The translations under genes and the position numbers were made by a program. 64,000 nt of DNA, from the NCBI GenBank assembly GCA_964482955.1, contig CAYZZW010000004.1:57112-121111 (forward strand), written 5' to 3'. Shown piece by piece: positions 1-11,400 of the stretch (its first letter is position 1; every line of letters begins with the position of its first letter). Below the pieces are notes generated by a model. That model saw nothing but the letters and a program-made list of their open reading frames with translations, was not told where the DNA came from and ran no database searches. Source of the stretch: JAPLSN01 sp964482955 (GTDB lineage Bacteria > Spirochaetota > Spirochaetia > Treponematales > UBA12059).

Positions 1-189
1 CTCGTGGAAGTCGTCGTCGACTGGGTGGACTCGGGCGCCAAGGGCGCGGACGCCGACGCGCGCGACGCCCTCGAGGCCTTCGCCGACTGGGAGTACAAAG
101 GCGTCCTCACGAAGGAGCGGTTCGGGGAGGCGCGCAAGAACGCCGTCGATCTCGTCCAGCTCGTGGACGCGATCGGATTGGGACTCTGA
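1..189 (+). CDS. C-terminal fragment of an unidentified protein (5' end outside window)
   Basis: The reading frame is open from the first base and ends in a TGA that overlaps the next gene's ATG by one base (TGATG), so this is the tail of the preceding gene of the same operon. The visible 62 or so residues are acidic and helical-looking (DAREALEAFADWEYKG style) with no transmembrane segment and no recognised motif. A GTG at position 4 is in frame, but nothing shows it to be the start. The family cannot be named from the tail alone. Translational coupling to the giant exported protein suggests a shared role. Confidence 0.6.
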   Translation, partial: LVEVVVDWVDSGAKGADADARDALEAFADWEYKGVLTKERFGEARKNAVDLVQLVDAIGLGL

Positions 190-3100
190 TGGGCGGACCG
201 TCCGCGCGGCGCGGAAAGGCCGCGCTCACGTGCCTCGTCGCCGCGGCGTTCGTCGTCGCGGTCGCGGCGGCGGCCGAAGGGATCGACCTCGCGCAGTTCG
301 CCAAGGCCGTCGCGAAAATCAACGACTACATAGTCTCCGGCGACGGCGTCGACGAAACCTGGTTCAAGCGCGTCGTGAAGCACCTGCCGGAAACCGACTC
401 GGGCGCCGAGCTCGAAACCGTCGAAGGCTATCCCGCGTTTCGCGACGCGTTCGCGAAGGGGCACGCCTCGCTCAAGCTGAATCGCGAGCTCCGCTTCGCC
501 GTCCTCGTCAAGCTGGGCGACGGCGCCGGAGTCACGACCCTGCTCGACGGGGCCGAATTCCCCGACTTCCGCGAAGTCCTCTCGCTCATGGCCCGGATCG
601 ACGCGATGCGCGGCGGCCCCGGCGTGCCCTGCGACGGCGTGCCGGTGACGGTCGGCCGCGACCGCCGCTACCTGGTCGCCGACGCGTTGCGCGCCTCTTC
701 TTCCTTCGCGGAACGGATCGGTCTCTCCGGCAAGGACATGGCCGCGGCCATGGAAAACTACACGGAGCTCGAAACCTACTTCTCCGGCTGGCCGGGCTGG
801 GAGGAGCTGCGCGATTTCCTCGTCCGCGGCAAGGACATCGGCATCGCCATCGAAAACCCGATCTCGCCGGAGACCCTCGCGGCGTGGCTGTCGGACAAGC
901 CGGTAGCCCTCTCGACGTTCCGCGAGCTCCAGCCCCTCGCGCCGAAGATCGAGACGCCCGAGCCCCTGTACGCGTGGCTGTCGGCGTTCGGATCCACGCG
1001 CTACGGCGCCGACGGAACGCTGCTCTCCAAGGGGGCCTTCGCCTCGCGCGCGTGCTTCGAGGAGCTCGCCTCGGTCGGCGCGGCGCTTTCGAGACTGTTC
1101 GCGGACTCGGGCAGCGGGCGCGGCGGCTCGCGGCCGAAAAAGCGGCACGATCCGGCCGTTCTCCGCGCCCGCCTCGACGCGGGGATGGAAGCTCGCCTGG
1201 CCGGCCCTCCGACTGGCGCCCCGACCGCGCCGCCCGAGTCGGGAACCGTTTCGGCGAACGCCGATTTTTCCGCCGGCGCGGCGCTCGAACTGCGCCTGGC
1301 GCTCGGCGACGAAGTCGACGGCTTCGTGTCGCGCAACGCGTCGCGTCTCGTGGGCGCGGCGCTCTTTCCCGACGCGGGTCCGAGCGCCCTGCAGGACGAG
1401 CTCGACGCGCTCCTCCGCCGTCCCGAAATCGTGAAGCTCCTTCTCGCGCAGCTCTCGCGCGGCCTGTACCCGCCCGCGCAACGCACCCTCTACCGGCGCT
1501 TTTTCGAGGGCGTCGTCGGCTCGTGGGACGGCAAGGCTCCCGCCCGGGGCGACGCGGGCTTCGTCGCGCCCGGGGAACCCGCGACCACCGTCGGAGCGCA
1601 GTTCCTCGCGTTCTTCCTCTCGTACCACCGCGACGTCGAGACGACCGCGTTCGTCAGGTATTCCGATGCGCTGTGGCGCGCCTTCGACTTCGGGCCGGAC
1701 GGCGCGAAGCTCGAGGCGTTCGCCGCCTTCCTCGCCGACACGGCCGAACGGCTCGAGCTGTCGGGTTTCATGACGGACGAGGCGCTCGCGTTCCTCGCGG
1801 AGCGGATCTTCCGCGGCCCCTGGGAGGACGGGTCCGCGGGGGCGCGCCTCTTCCTCCATCTCGTGGAAAACCGCTACGTGAAGCCGGACGTCCCCGCGTC
1901 CGAAAAGAACCGCATCCTCACGAAGACCGTCCCCGCGCTCGAGGCGATCCGCGACGCGAACGCCCGGGACGCCTTCGGGCCGTTCCGCGAATTCTACGCC
2001 GGGTACGCCGCGCGCCTGGCGGAGCGCGTCGCCGCGCCGGACTTCGACGCGTGGTCGGATTTCCGGACGCGGGCCGCGCTCTGCGAACTGGCCCCGGCTT
2101 TCGCGAACGCGAACCCGGGCGTCGTGCCCGCGTCCGTCGGCTGGGCGCTCGGCCGCTACCGCCTGTTCGATCCCTTCGTCGCGGAGCGGAAGCTCGAGGA
2201 GGAGACGGTCGAAAAGGAATTCTTCGGCGAACGCCGCCACGCGCCGCCCGCGGGCCTCGACTACCGCTTCCTGTCCGACGGGACGACCGCGGCGCCTCCG
2301 GACCGCGACGACAAGGCCGAAGAGACCCTGGCGCTCGTCGCGAAAGGGGCGCTCAGGCGGATTTCCGCGTTGCGCGATCCCGTCGCGTCGAGGAGCTGCA
2401 TGGAAGCGACGGTGTCCGTGATGCGGGCGGTGCCCGGCGGCGAGGGCGGCATCGAGACGCTCGTGGGCGGCCAGAAGCCCAAGCTCCTCGCGCGCCGCGC
2501 CTTCGAGTATGCGATGATCCTCCTCGGCGGCGAACAGGGCTACGACCCGGAGGAGTTCGCCGCGGGCAGCGAGGAAGAGGTCGTCGGGAAACTCTCGCGC
2601 CTCCTCGGCGTCGCGGTGGCCATCGACGGCAAGCCCGTCGCGGCGCGCATGAAGGAACTGCGCGACCAGGCGGCCGCCCTGCCCGCGGGGGAATCGGAAG
2701 CCCGGGCGACGTGCGTCCGCGACTTCGTCGGGCTCGTGGCCGGGCTCGAGGACTTCATGTACAAGCTGGCGACGCCCGAGCTGGCCGCCTCGATCCGCGA
2801 AACCGCGCTCATCCTCGACGACGCGGGCGCGTACGCCGCCGTGGTCAAGGCGCTCGTCAAGATCGTCTACTACCATCCGGATCCGCGCGTATCCACGCTC
2901 GTGGCCGCGGAATTCGTGAAGCTGTTCGGCGGGGCGGGGGCCATCCCCCCGGAGCTCTACGGCGATTACGCGCGCATCTGCTTCTTCTCGTTCCGCGACG
3001 ACCGGAAGCTCCTGGCAGACGCCTTCGACAACCTGTACCGCCGCTACCGCGAATCGCCCGAGCGCGGCGGGCACTACGTGGAGGCCATGCTCGTCTTCGC

Positions 3101-5936
3101 CGACGATCCGCGCATGCGCGAGGGCATCGCGAAGGTACTCGCGGAGGATCCGGGGTTCCGCGCGTCGATCGGCTTCACGCCGGAGGAATCGCTTTTCGTC
3201 TACCGCGTGCTCGGGCCGGCCGATTACGCCGCGCTCGCCGCGAAGCCGGAATTCCGCGACGCCTTCCTCGCGGACTTCGTCGCGTTCGCGCCCGCGGTGA
3301 AAAAGGTCTTCGAGGACTGCTGGCGACGCCTCCGCGCGGACCAGGCCGACGCGACCGCCCGCGCCATCGACGCGCGCGTGCGGGAACTCGTCGCCGAGTG
3401 CTACGACGCGTGGTCGGTCTCGATGAAGGGCCTCGCGCACTTTTCGAGGCGCGGCGAGCTCGATCAAAAGACGGCCGACGCCGCCCGGGAGACGGGCGCG
3501 GCGCTCTTCGGCTTTTTCGTGAACGAGGCGCGCGTGCTCTCGGGCGAGTTCCTCGATTCGGACATCTTCTATTTCCCCCGGCCCATGCGGAAGTTCATCG
3601 ACGCCCCCGCCGCCTGGGAGCGCGCGGTCGAGGCGGCGCGCCCGATCGGGGGAGCCGCCTCGTGGTTCGATTTCCTCGCGGACGGCATGGCGTTCTACTT
3701 CGGCCTCGAGCCGCGCTTCGGCGTCCGCGACTTCGCCTCCGGCCTCGTCTACGCGAACCACGCCATCTACGTCGCGACGCGCGCCATCATCGACCTCGAG
3801 CGCGCGGGCAAGCGGGAGGAGGCCGACCGCGTGTGGAACGGCAAGGTGGTCGCCGGCATCTTCGACCCGGTGCTGCGCGGGCGGATCTTCGACGGGCGGG
3901 ATTACTCGTACGAAAAGTACGACGGGCTCCGCAACATCCGCTTCGCGTCGGGCTCCCGCTACGACGGCACGCATTTCCTCCTCGAGTCGCTCTACGTGAG
4001 CTGGATCCGCGAGGAGCTCGGCGCGCTGCAGCCGATCATGGCCCGGCGCTTCACCGCGATGATGGCCACCTTCTTCGAGTCGGCGGTCAGGGGCATCAGC
4101 GTCGACTATAGCCAGGCTTTCCTTGACAAGACCCTCCTGCCGCTCTTCCTGCGGACGGTGGAGGGCGGCAAGTTCGACTACGGCCCGGTGGCCGGCGGCA
4201 TCTACCCGAAGCAAGAGGATTTCTTCGCGGATCCCTGCAAGCCGCTCTACGTCGACCGGCGCTTCAACTACGGCCGCTACAATTACCTCTGGAACCTCCG
4301 CGGCGGCGACCGCCTCAAGGAAAGCCTCTCGGCGTGGTACCGCTTCGCGCCGGACAACGCGCGTTTCTTCGAGCTCATGCCCGCCCTCATCCTGCGCGAC
4401 GAGCAGCTGACGGCGGGAACCCGGCGGAACGGCAACTTCGATCCCGCGCGAGCGAGCTGGGGCTTCTATCTCCATCGCATCGACGTGCCCGTCTCCGAGG
4501 AAGAACGGACCTCGATCTCCGTCCCGGGCTTCCTGCGTTTCCCCGGCAACGTGAACGAAGTCGTCCTGCTGTCCGATCCGGTCGAGCCCGCGCCGCCTGG
4601 GGAAGCGGAGGCGCCGCCCGAGGGAACGGCGCCGGATCTGGCGCCGGAGGGTGCGGCGCCCGCGGACGAAACCGCGGAGCCTCCGGAAACCGCGACCGAG
4701 CAGGGCGACGCGCCGCGTTGGGCGATCGCCGCGCCGAACGCGACGAGTTCCGTCCGCTACGAGTTCACCTACCTCCAGAACGACCGCTCGGGCACCGCCG
4801 TGAGCACGGCCGGCATCGCGTCCGGCTCGGGCGGCGCGGGCGACCTCGGGGCGTACCTCGCGGGCGTCGTCTTCGCGCCGGGCGACGCGGTCTACCGCAA
4901 CCTCAAGCGCAACGCGGACCTCGTCGTCGCGGCGCCCGGCGCGGCGGCGGATCCCGCGTCGCTCACGCTCTTTTCCGAGGGACGCTGGCTCCGGGTCGAC
5001 GCCGAGCGTTTCCGCATGGACGGCTTCACGTCGATGGACGACGTGTTCAGCCTGAACGGAACCGTCGACCGGACCGACGCGCTCTCCGCGTTCGCGGGCG
5101 CCAGGCGCGTCCCGCTCGCGAAGAATCCCGTGATCGCGCTCGACCGTAAAAAGACCTTCGACACGGTGTACTTCGCCGCGATCGAGAAGAAGGGACAACT
5201 CGGGCTGGTCGAACTGGCCGCGGCCGGATCGAAATTCCGGTTCGTCTTCCGCCGGCTCGAAGGCGCGTCGGAAGCCGAGTGCTGGCCGATCGAGATCGTG
5301 ACGGAAGGCTACAACTCGGTGAAGTTCCGCTTTTCGCGCTTCGGGACGAAGAAGGCGCCGCCGCCCGTCGAGGACGTCGCCATCTCCTTCGCCATCGTCC
5401 GCTCCGACGCCGACTCGGCCGTGCCCGACGCGTTCTGCGTCGGCGTGGACCCGGCGACGGGCCGCGTGCGCACCTGGGAAAAGCTCGTCGGCGTGAAGAC
5501 CGAGATCGCCTTCGACGCGCCCCTGCCGAAGGAGACGAAGGCGGTGATCGTGCGCGACAAGGTCCTGCCGAAGCGCGAATACCCCGGTTGGCTCAAGCCC
5601 GGTTCCACCGATGCGGACTCCGGCCGCCTGGTCGGGGGCGCGGTCGCGATCCAGCCCGAGCTCTTCGCCGCCCTCGACCGCGCGGGCCTCTCCGCCATGC
5701 CGGCGTCGCGCAACGTCTTCGTGCGTTACGCGGTGCCCGAGGACCCGCGCGGGCGGAGCGCCTTCGTGACGGCGACCGCCGGCCGCTACGCGGTGACGCC
5801 CGCCTACGGCGACGTCTACTTCCTCGGCATCTTCAACCGCTTCATCATGTACGAATCCGCGGAACGTTACCGCCGAGAAATCGGCGAGGCGGTGTCGCGC
5901 TGGTACGCGTTCGACGGCTTCGGGGGCGGCAAATGA
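189..5936 (+). CDS. Giant exported protein of unknown function (1915 aa), MoxR operon
   Basis: This 1915-residue protein starts with a positively charged N-terminus and an Ala/Val-rich hydrophobic stretch (about residues 10-29, then AAAEG), which reads as a cleavable signal peptide. Nothing else in it is clearly membrane-spanning. The first two thirds are alpha-helical looking and rich in Phe, Asp and Arg. A Pro/Glu/Ala-rich linker lies at about residues 1460-1508, followed by a C-terminal part with beta-type sequence. I recognise no family. It overlaps the upstream gene (TGATG) and the downstream gene (ATGA), so it belongs to one operon with three membrane proteins and a MoxR ATPase. A large periplasmic or surface scaffold acting with that machinery is an inference. 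Several long antisense frames overlap it but are G+C artefacts. Confidence 0.85.
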   Translation: MGGPSARRGKAALTCLVAAAFVVAVAAAAEGIDLAQFAKAVAKINDYIVSGDGVDETWFKRVVKHLPETDSGAELETVEGYPAFRDAFAKGHASLKLNRELRFAVLVKLGDGAGVTTLLDGAEFPDFREVLSLMARIDAMRGGPGVPCDGVPVTVGRDRRYLVADALRASSSFAERIGLSGKDMAAAMENYTELETYFSGWPGWEELRDFLVRGKDIGIAIENPISPETLAAWLSDKPVALSTFRELQPLAPKIETPEPLYAWLSAFGSTRYGADGTLLSKGAFASRACFEELASVGAALSRLFADSGSGRGGSRPKKRHDPAVLRARLDAGMEARLAGPPTGAPTAPPESGTVSANADFSAGAALELRLALGDEVDGFVSRNASRLVGAALFPDAGPSALQDELDALLRRPEIVKLLLAQLSRGLYPPAQRTLYRRFFEGVVGSWDGKAPARGDAGFVAPGEPATTVGAQFLAFFLSYHRDVETTAFVRYSDALWRAFDFGPDGAKLEAFAAFLADTAERLELSGFMTDEALAFLAERIFRGPWEDGSAGARLFLHLVENRYVKPDVPASEKNRILTKTVPALEAIRDANARDAFGPFREFYAGYAARLAERVAAPDFDAWSDFRTRAALCELAPAFANANPGVVPASVGWALGRYRLFDPFVAERKLEEETVEKEFFGERRHAPPAGLDYRFLSDGTTAAPPDRDDKAEETLALVAKGALRRISALRDPVASRSCMEATVSVMRAVPGGEGGIETLVGGQKPKLLARRAFEYAMILLGGEQGYDPEEFAAGSEEEVVGKLSRLLGVAVAIDGKPVAARMKELRDQAAALPAGESEARATCVRDFVGLVAGLEDFMYKLATPELAASIRETALILDDAGAYAAVVKALVKIVYYHPDPRVSTLVAAEFVKLFGGAGAIPPELYGDYARICFFSFRDDRKLLADAFDNLYRRYRESPERGGHYVEAMLVFADDPRMREGIAKVLAEDPGFRASIGFTPEESLFVYRVLGPADYAALAAKPEFRDAFLADFVAFAPAVKKVFEDCWRRLRADQADATARAIDARVRELVAECYDAWSVSMKGLAHFSRRGELDQKTADAARETGAALFGFFVNEARVLSGEFLDSDIFYFPRPMRKFIDAPAAWERAVEAARPIGGAASWFDFLADGMAFYFGLEPRFGVRDFASGLVYANHAIYVATRAIIDLERAGKREEADRVWNGKVVAGIFDPVLRGRIFDGRDYSYEKYDGLRNIRFASGSRYDGTHFLLESLYVSWIREELGALQPIMARRFTAMMATFFESAVRGISVDYSQAFLDKTLLPLFLRTVEGGKFDYGPVAGGIYPKQEDFFADPCKPLYVDRRFNYGRYNYLWNLRGGDRLKESLSAWYRFAPDNARFFELMPALILRDEQLTAGTRRNGNFDPARASWGFYLHRIDVPVSEEERTSISVPGFLRFPGNVNEVVLLSDPVEPAPPGEAEAPPEGTAPDLAPEGAAPADETAEPPETATEQGDAPRWAIAAPNATSSVRYEFTYLQNDRSGTAVSTAGIASGSGGAGDLGAYLAGVVFAPGDAVYRNLKRNADLVVAAPGAAADPASLTLFSEGRWLRVDAERFRMDGFTSMDDVFSLNGTVDRTDALSAFAGARRVPLAKNPVIALDRKKTFDTVYFAAIEKKGQLGLVELAAAGSKFRFVFRRLEGASEAECWPIEIVTEGYNSVKFRFSRFGTKKAPPPVEDVAISFAIVRSDADSAVPDAFCVGVDPATGRVRTWEKLVGVKTEIAFDAPLPKETKAVIVRDKVLPKREYPGWLKPGSTDADSGRLVGGAVAIQPELFAALDRAGLSAMPASRNVFVRYAVPEDPRGRSAFVTATAGRYAVTPAYGDVYFLGIFNRFIMYESAERYRREIGEAVSRWYAFDGFGGGK

Positions 5937-7420
5937 ACGGCGCGCCGGTCTACTTCGTCCTGAACGCCCTCGTCGCCGCGCTGGCCTGCCTGGTCCTCGG
6001 CGGCGTCTTCCCGCGAAGCGGCGTCGGCGAGCCCGAGGCCGTCGCGGCCGCGCTCGCGGTCTACGCCTTCGCGTCCTTCGTCTCGTCGCGCTTCCGAAAG
6101 CCGCTCCACGGCTACCTCCCGCCGCGCTTCGAGGCCGCGGGCGCCGCGCCGCGCCGCGCCTTCGACCTCCGGCACTTCGCGTGCAATTTCCACGCCCCGC
6201 TCGTCGTCTCGGTCGCCGGGCTCTTCGCCTTCATGAACGTGATGGCGAGCCCCACGATGGAGGTGTACCCGATCGTGCGCGGGCAGATCCTCGTGATCGC
6301 CAAGACGAACCACAAGATGGCCGACAACCGCGGCTATCCCTTCGCGGACCAGGCGGGCTCCGACCTGCTCCTCCACACCGTGATCGGCCTCAAGGAGTCG
6401 GTGTCGGACATCGCGTCGAAGACCGCGTCCAAGTTCGTGAAGGAGAAGAAGGCCGCGCGCTGGAAGGAAATCCTCGAGGCGCTCCGGAAGTTCTCGCTCC
6501 GCGATCTCCTTTCGAGCGTCGTCACCCGCGTGCGCTGGAGCGGCAAGCCGCCCATCCTGCTCTACGGCATCCGCGTCGTGAACTACACGGGCAGCCCGCT
6601 GCCGGCGTCGATGGTGCGCTCCGGCGTGTCGTTCGAGAGTTACCGCCTGCCGCCATACGTCGGCCGTGTCGTCACCCTGCGCGACGGTCTCGAGGAGGAC
6701 GACACGCGCCTGCTCGAGCTGCCGCGCGACTGGTCGCGCTTCGGGTCGATGCCGGACAGCTACAATTTCCTCCGGAGTTTCTACGCGCTCGGCCTGTACC
6801 GCGACGCCTTCCCGAAGGATTCGTTCGATTACGCGCGCTTGGCGGACGGCTTCGCCGAGCCGTCGACGCGTCCCGTGCTCGTGTGGTTTTCCGACGACTG
6901 CTACGAACCCGACCGGCTCGAGCGCTATCCGGACTACCCGGGCTTCCGCGACCCGGCCGATCCGACCCTGCGGAGCGAGGGCGCGGTCGAGAACGCGCTC
7001 TTCGGCCGCTTCTTCGGCAAGCGGCTCTTCATCCAGATGACGGGACTCCAGCAATACGAAAACGCGGAAGTGCGCGGAAAGACCATTCGCACGAACCTCG
7101 GCGTCGAGCGCTACTTCTCGGCGGCGGAGCGCGTCGAGCTGCCCGCCATCCGCTTCGCCGACCCGGCCGTCGGGCGCAAGGACCTCAAGAAGGCGGTGGA
7201 CGCCCTGCACGAAGGCCTCGAACCCTTCGTGGAGTCGCTGCTCGCGGAAGGGCTCGGCATCGACCTCGTCTCGGCCCCCGCGGACGCCCTTTCGCGCGTC
7301 GAGCGGGAAGGGCTCATCTTCCGCTACGACGAGATCGCGGCGATCGTCATGGCGCCCTTCGCGCTCTGGGTGACGATCATGATTTTGCGGACGCTCGCGT
7401 ACCGCAAGGTGGAGGGTTAG
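5933..7420 (+). CDS. Membrane protein of unknown function, MoxR operon (495 aa)
   Basis: The start is the ATG that overlaps the previous stop (ATGA). Hydrophobic segments are visible at about residues 4-25, 38-54 and 83-108, and one more close to the C-terminus (about 468-488). Between the third and the last lies a soluble domain of about 360 residues, probably outside the cytoplasm, rich in Tyr, Asp and Arg. No catalytic motif or known domain was recognised. Its position between the giant exported protein and another membrane protein with large extracytoplasmic domains suggests a membrane complex. The frame is open well upstream of this ATG, but that extension is antisense-like Arg/Pro-rich sequence inside the preceding gene and is rejected. 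Confidence 0.85.
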   Translation: MNGAPVYFVLNALVAALACLVLGGVFPRSGVGEPEAVAAALAVYAFASFVSSRFRKPLHGYLPPRFEAAGAAPRRAFDLRHFACNFHAPLVVSVAGLFAFMNVMASPTMEVYPIVRGQILVIAKTNHKMADNRGYPFADQAGSDLLLHTVIGLKESVSDIASKTASKFVKEKKAARWKEILEALRKFSLRDLLSSVVTRVRWSGKPPILLYGIRVVNYTGSPLPASMVRSGVSFESYRLPPYVGRVVTLRDGLEEDDTRLLELPRDWSRFGSMPDSYNFLRSFYALGLYRDAFPKDSFDYARLADGFAEPSTRPVLVWFSDDCYEPDRLERYPDYPGFRDPADPTLRSEGAVENALFGRFFGKRLFIQMTGLQQYENAEVRGKTIRTNLGVERYFSAAERVELPAIRFADPAVGRKDLKKAVDALHEGLEPFVESLLAEGLGIDLVSAPADALSRVEREGLIFRYDEIAAIVMAPFALWVTIMILRTLAYRKVEG

Positions 7421-7424
7421 GCCG

Positions 7425-8444
7425 ATGACGCCGCTCCGCGCCGCGATCGTCACGTACGCCGCCTCGGCGATCGCCATCCTGTGCGCCCTGGTCGTCGCCT
7501 GGGTCGCGGGGGCGTCGCGGGCCAGGGCGCTCGCCGCGTCCGGGGGCGCGGGACTCAGGCTCCGCGCCCGCCAGACCTGGACGCGCTTCGTCCTCGTCGC
7601 CCTCCTTCCGCTCGCGGGCTTTTCGTACTTCTTCTTCCCGACCCGCACGCTCTCGAAGAAGAATCCCGAGCTGGACGACCGCCGGCCCATCCTCGTCGTG
7701 AACGTGGACGCGAACTGGTACATGGGACTCGCGCTGTCGCAGAATCCTTCGATGGCGGCCAACGTACGGCGGATCGTCGCGCGGCTCGCGGCCACCGGGG
7801 CGGACATGAAGCTCGTCGCCTTTTCGATGAACGAAGTCCGCTCGTCGAGTTCCTTCTATTATAAAAGCGGCAAGCGCGAGGCGCCGGACTCGCTCGCGGG
7901 GCGCTACTTCGGCGCCGCGGCCGCGAGCCAGGCGTACAAGAACGTGCGCGACAGCCTCTTCACGGCCGCCTTCTACTACCGCCTGGTCGGATCGGCCTTC
8001 GGCGAAGTGGACGGGCTCGTGTCCATCCTCGACAAGATCGAGGAAGTCCGCGCGTACAAGACCGGCGAACGGAAGACCGTGAAGGCTGACGTCTTCGTCG
8101 TCACGCTCTCGAAGCGCAACATGAACGTGCGCACCTGCCTCGACGGCGCCGAAAACGTCCCGCGGAGCGAGGAGCCGAGACGGCTCGCGACGGGCAACCG
8201 GTATTCCACGTACGTGCTCTTCGAGGATTCGGGGGCGCTGTCGGCTTCGGAAGCCGCGCGCCTCGACCGCTTCGTCGAGAGCGTGCTCAAGGCCGAGAAC
8301 AAGCCGGACTTGTCCAAGATGGAAATCAATTTCGGGCTCGACCGCTCGGAGACCGCGATGGCGGGCTGGGCGCTCATAGCCGGGCTTCTAGCCGCGCTCG
8401 TGGCGCAGGCGTGGTTCGATTCGATCAAGATCAGGATAGCGTAA
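7425..8444 (+). CDS. Membrane-anchored protein with possible degenerate VWA-like domain (339 aa)
   Basis: Two hydrophobic segments lie near the N-terminus (about residues 8-28 and 48-67) and one close to the C-terminus (about 312-330). The central domain begins with a beta-strand-like stretch, PILVVNVDANWYM, followed by a helix. This is how a von Willebrand A domain starts, but the metal-binding DxSxS is not present. The topology of TM helices bracketing a VWA-like domain recalls BatA/BatB proteins encoded with MoxR ATPases, which fits the MoxR gene downstream. The VWA reading is tentative. Start at ATG 7425, four bases after the upstream stop. Confidence 0.8.
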   Translation: MTPLRAAIVTYAASAIAILCALVVAWVAGASRARALAASGGAGLRLRARQTWTRFVLVALLPLAGFSYFFFPTRTLSKKNPELDDRRPILVVNVDANWYMGLALSQNPSMAANVRRIVARLAATGADMKLVAFSMNEVRSSSSFYYKSGKREAPDSLAGRYFGAAAASQAYKNVRDSLFTAAFYYRLVGSAFGEVDGLVSILDKIEEVRAYKTGERKTVKADVFVVTLSKRNMNVRTCLDGAENVPRSEEPRRLATGNRYSTYVLFEDSGALSASEAARLDRFVESVLKAENKPDLSKMEINFGLDRSETAMAGWALIAGLLAALVAQAWFDSIKIRIA

Positions 8445-8461
8445 GGCGCGGGGAGGATCGC

Positions 8462-11400
8462 ATGCTGAAGGGATTCACGATGGAGCTGGTCACGGCGGAA
8501 GCCGCGTTTTCGCGGCGCTACGCGAAAACCGCCTCGAGGGAGATCCGCAGGGCCGAGCGGGCGCTCCACGCGCTGCTTGCGCCGCTCGCGCGGAAGGCCA
8601 AGGGCGAAGCGGTGCGCACGCCGCTCAAGTACCGTCCGGGCGGAAAGCCGACCCTCGCGCTGCGCGGCGGCCCGCTCGCGCGCGCTCTCTCGCTGTCGGT
8701 CGGCGACGACGGCTTCGTCTCGCTCTCCCGCGCGGCGGCAGGCGCCCGGCGCGAGGACGCGGACGTGCTCCGCTTCGTCTTCCTGTCCGATTACGAAGGC
8801 GATGCGGCGAACCAGGCGCCCGCGCTCCGCCTCAGGCGCATCAAGATCGCGCTGTTCATCGCCCTCGCGGACGCGGTGCTCGAAGAAAAGGGCGGCCCCG
8901 ACGACGAGGACAACGTCGCCGTGCGGTGCATGATGGACGCGCTCTACTACCGCGCCTACGAATCCGACGACGGCCTCCTGGCCGAGCCCTCGGGCATCCG
9001 GCGCGCCGCCGCGAAGTTCTTCTACCGCTTCAACACCGCGCACTCGGCGCTCCGCGCCGCCTACTCGGACAACCTCGCGCGCCTGGCGGGGCGCATGCGC
9101 ACCGAGGAGGATTTCCTCGAGGCGTGGGCGGGGTGCGCGCTCTTCTCGCTCAACCTGAAGCGCCAGAAGGCGCAGGACGTCGAGGCGTTCGTGCGGAAGG
9201 CCGTCGCGTACGAGGAGGGCGATCCCGAGGCCGACCGCGAACTGCGCGCGCGGTCGTCGGGCATAAGCGCGTTCATGGAATCGAACCTGGCCTCCGCCTT
9301 CGCCTCCACCATCGTGGCCGACCTCAAGGCCGCCATGGCGACCACGAGCGGCGAGGCGTATCGCCTCTACGAGCGGACGCTCTTCCTGTTCGAGCGGAAG
9401 TCCTACGAGGACATCTTCGGCGTCTTCCGCCGCATGATCGACTCGGGCTACCTTTCCTCGTCGCGCGATTACTTCCTCTTCTACCGCGTGTTCGCGTTCT
9501 CCCGCTTCGAAGCCGGTTACCCGCGCCCCGGGCGCGCCTCGGTCACGGACGCCGAGCGCGCGGCCACGCTCAACCGCTTCACCTACGTCTCGTCCTTCAT
9601 GAACCGCCTCGTCGTGGCGGAGGACGCCTTCCGCGGCGGGCGCGGCCGGGGGCGGCGAACGCTCCGCTCGCGGCTCGGCTCGTTCGCCGCGTTCGGCCTG
9701 GCGCTGTACGCGGTCGGCCTCGCGCTCTCGCTCGTCGCCGCGCTCGCGCTCGGGAAGCGCGACCCCGACCTGCTCGCGCAGACCGTGCCGTGGCTCGGGA
9801 AGGGCGTGGACGCGCTCGTCCGGTCCATCCTGGCGCTCGACGGGGCCAAGGCGGGCGCGCTCGGCTGGGCGCTCGCGGTCGGCGCGGTCCTCTTCCTCGG
9901 CTACCTCGCGTACTGGATCGCCGGCACCGCCGCCCGCGCCCTCGGCCGCGGCGTCTCGAAGCTGCGCTCGCGCAACCTGCTCTTCTTCGTCGGCGTCAAC
10001 GCGCTCTCGTTCCTCGTCGTCTTCGGCTTCGCCTCGGAACTCGTCCACTGGTCGCGCGAGCCCTTCGTGCGCGAGCCCATCCTCTACGTCACCAACGCGG
10101 AATCGGTGGAGAACACGCGGCCCGATCCCTTCATGGAGAACTTCATCCTCGACAAGGGGCTCGCGTCGCGCTATAGGCTCGTCCGCGCGTCGGTCGCCCG
10201 GCTCAACGCGGACGTCGCTTCCCGGAAGGGCGATCCGGCCGCGCTCGACGCGTTCCTCTCCGGCTTCGACGCCTACGCGAAGATCCTCTTCGCCGTGGCG
10301 CCGAACCGGCCCGGCATCGACGACTACCGGCCCGAGGTGTTCGAGTACGATCCCTTCCTCGTCGAGCTCGTCCGCCGCTGGAAGGCGTCCGGCGCGGCGC
10401 GGGACCTCGACCTCGTGTTCATGTATCCCTTCCGCTACGCGCGGCCCGCAGCCTTCGAGGGCTTTCCCGCCCTCGAGCGGATGACGGTGGTCGGCTGCGT
10501 CGACGAACGCGGCCCCCTCGGCCTCGGCTACCTGCCCGACCGTCTGACCCTGCCCGGCGGCAGGAAGACCGACGCGAAGCTCTTCTTCCTGCCCGACGAG
10601 ACGACCGGCAAGCAGATCCTCGAGCAGATCAAGGGACTCCGTCGCGCGCAGGACATGAAGGTCGAACAGCTCCGCAGCATGAACGTCGAGTACTACTACG
10701 ACTTTTCGCCGAAGGAGACGGCCGCGGGTCAGGAGGGCGATCCGGAACGCGACGCCCTCTTTTCGCCGCTCAACGTCGTGGCGTATCCGGTGGCGGATCC
10801 CGTCCGCGCCGGATCGTGCAACGCGTTCGTCTACGTCCTCCCGGGTGGTGGCGCGGCGCGAGCGGGCATCGCCAATGCCGGCCGCTTCGGCGTGCTCGCG
10901 CTCGACCAGGCGTACCTCACGATGGATTCCGACCTCGACGCCTTCCTCGAAGAGGACTTTTTCGCGGCGCGGAAGCCCAAGGCGGAAGATCCCGTCGACC
11001 GGGGCGCCTTCGTCGCGACGCGCGTCGCGTTCGCGGTCGTCGCCTTCGCGCTCTTCGCCCTCCTCTCGTCCACCACGGCGCGGCAACGCCTTCTCATGGC
11101 GCTCGCGGGCGCCGTGGCGCTCTTGCCGGCGGCGCTTTCGCTCGTCGCCACGAACGGCCAGCCCTTCCCCGGCGCGAGCCTCCCGCCCTGGTTCTTCGCG
11201 GGCTGGGACGGCACGCTCGCGATCGGCGCGATGGCCCTCGCGACGCTCTACTACCTGGCGCAGGTGATCGGCCTTTCGAAGAACGCGCAGTGCCTCGTCT
11301 ACGCGTGGAGCCTCGCGGCCGTGTCCGTCGGAACCGCGGTGGCCGGCTGGTTCGCGGTCGTCGACGCGCGCGCCCTGCGCGACTTCCTTTCGTCCGCGCC

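Noticed and set aside
230..4111. Plus-strand frame of about 1290 codons within the giant exported gene
   Set aside because: Arg/Pro-rich and without motif; the alternative frame has a signal peptide and coupling to its neighbours.
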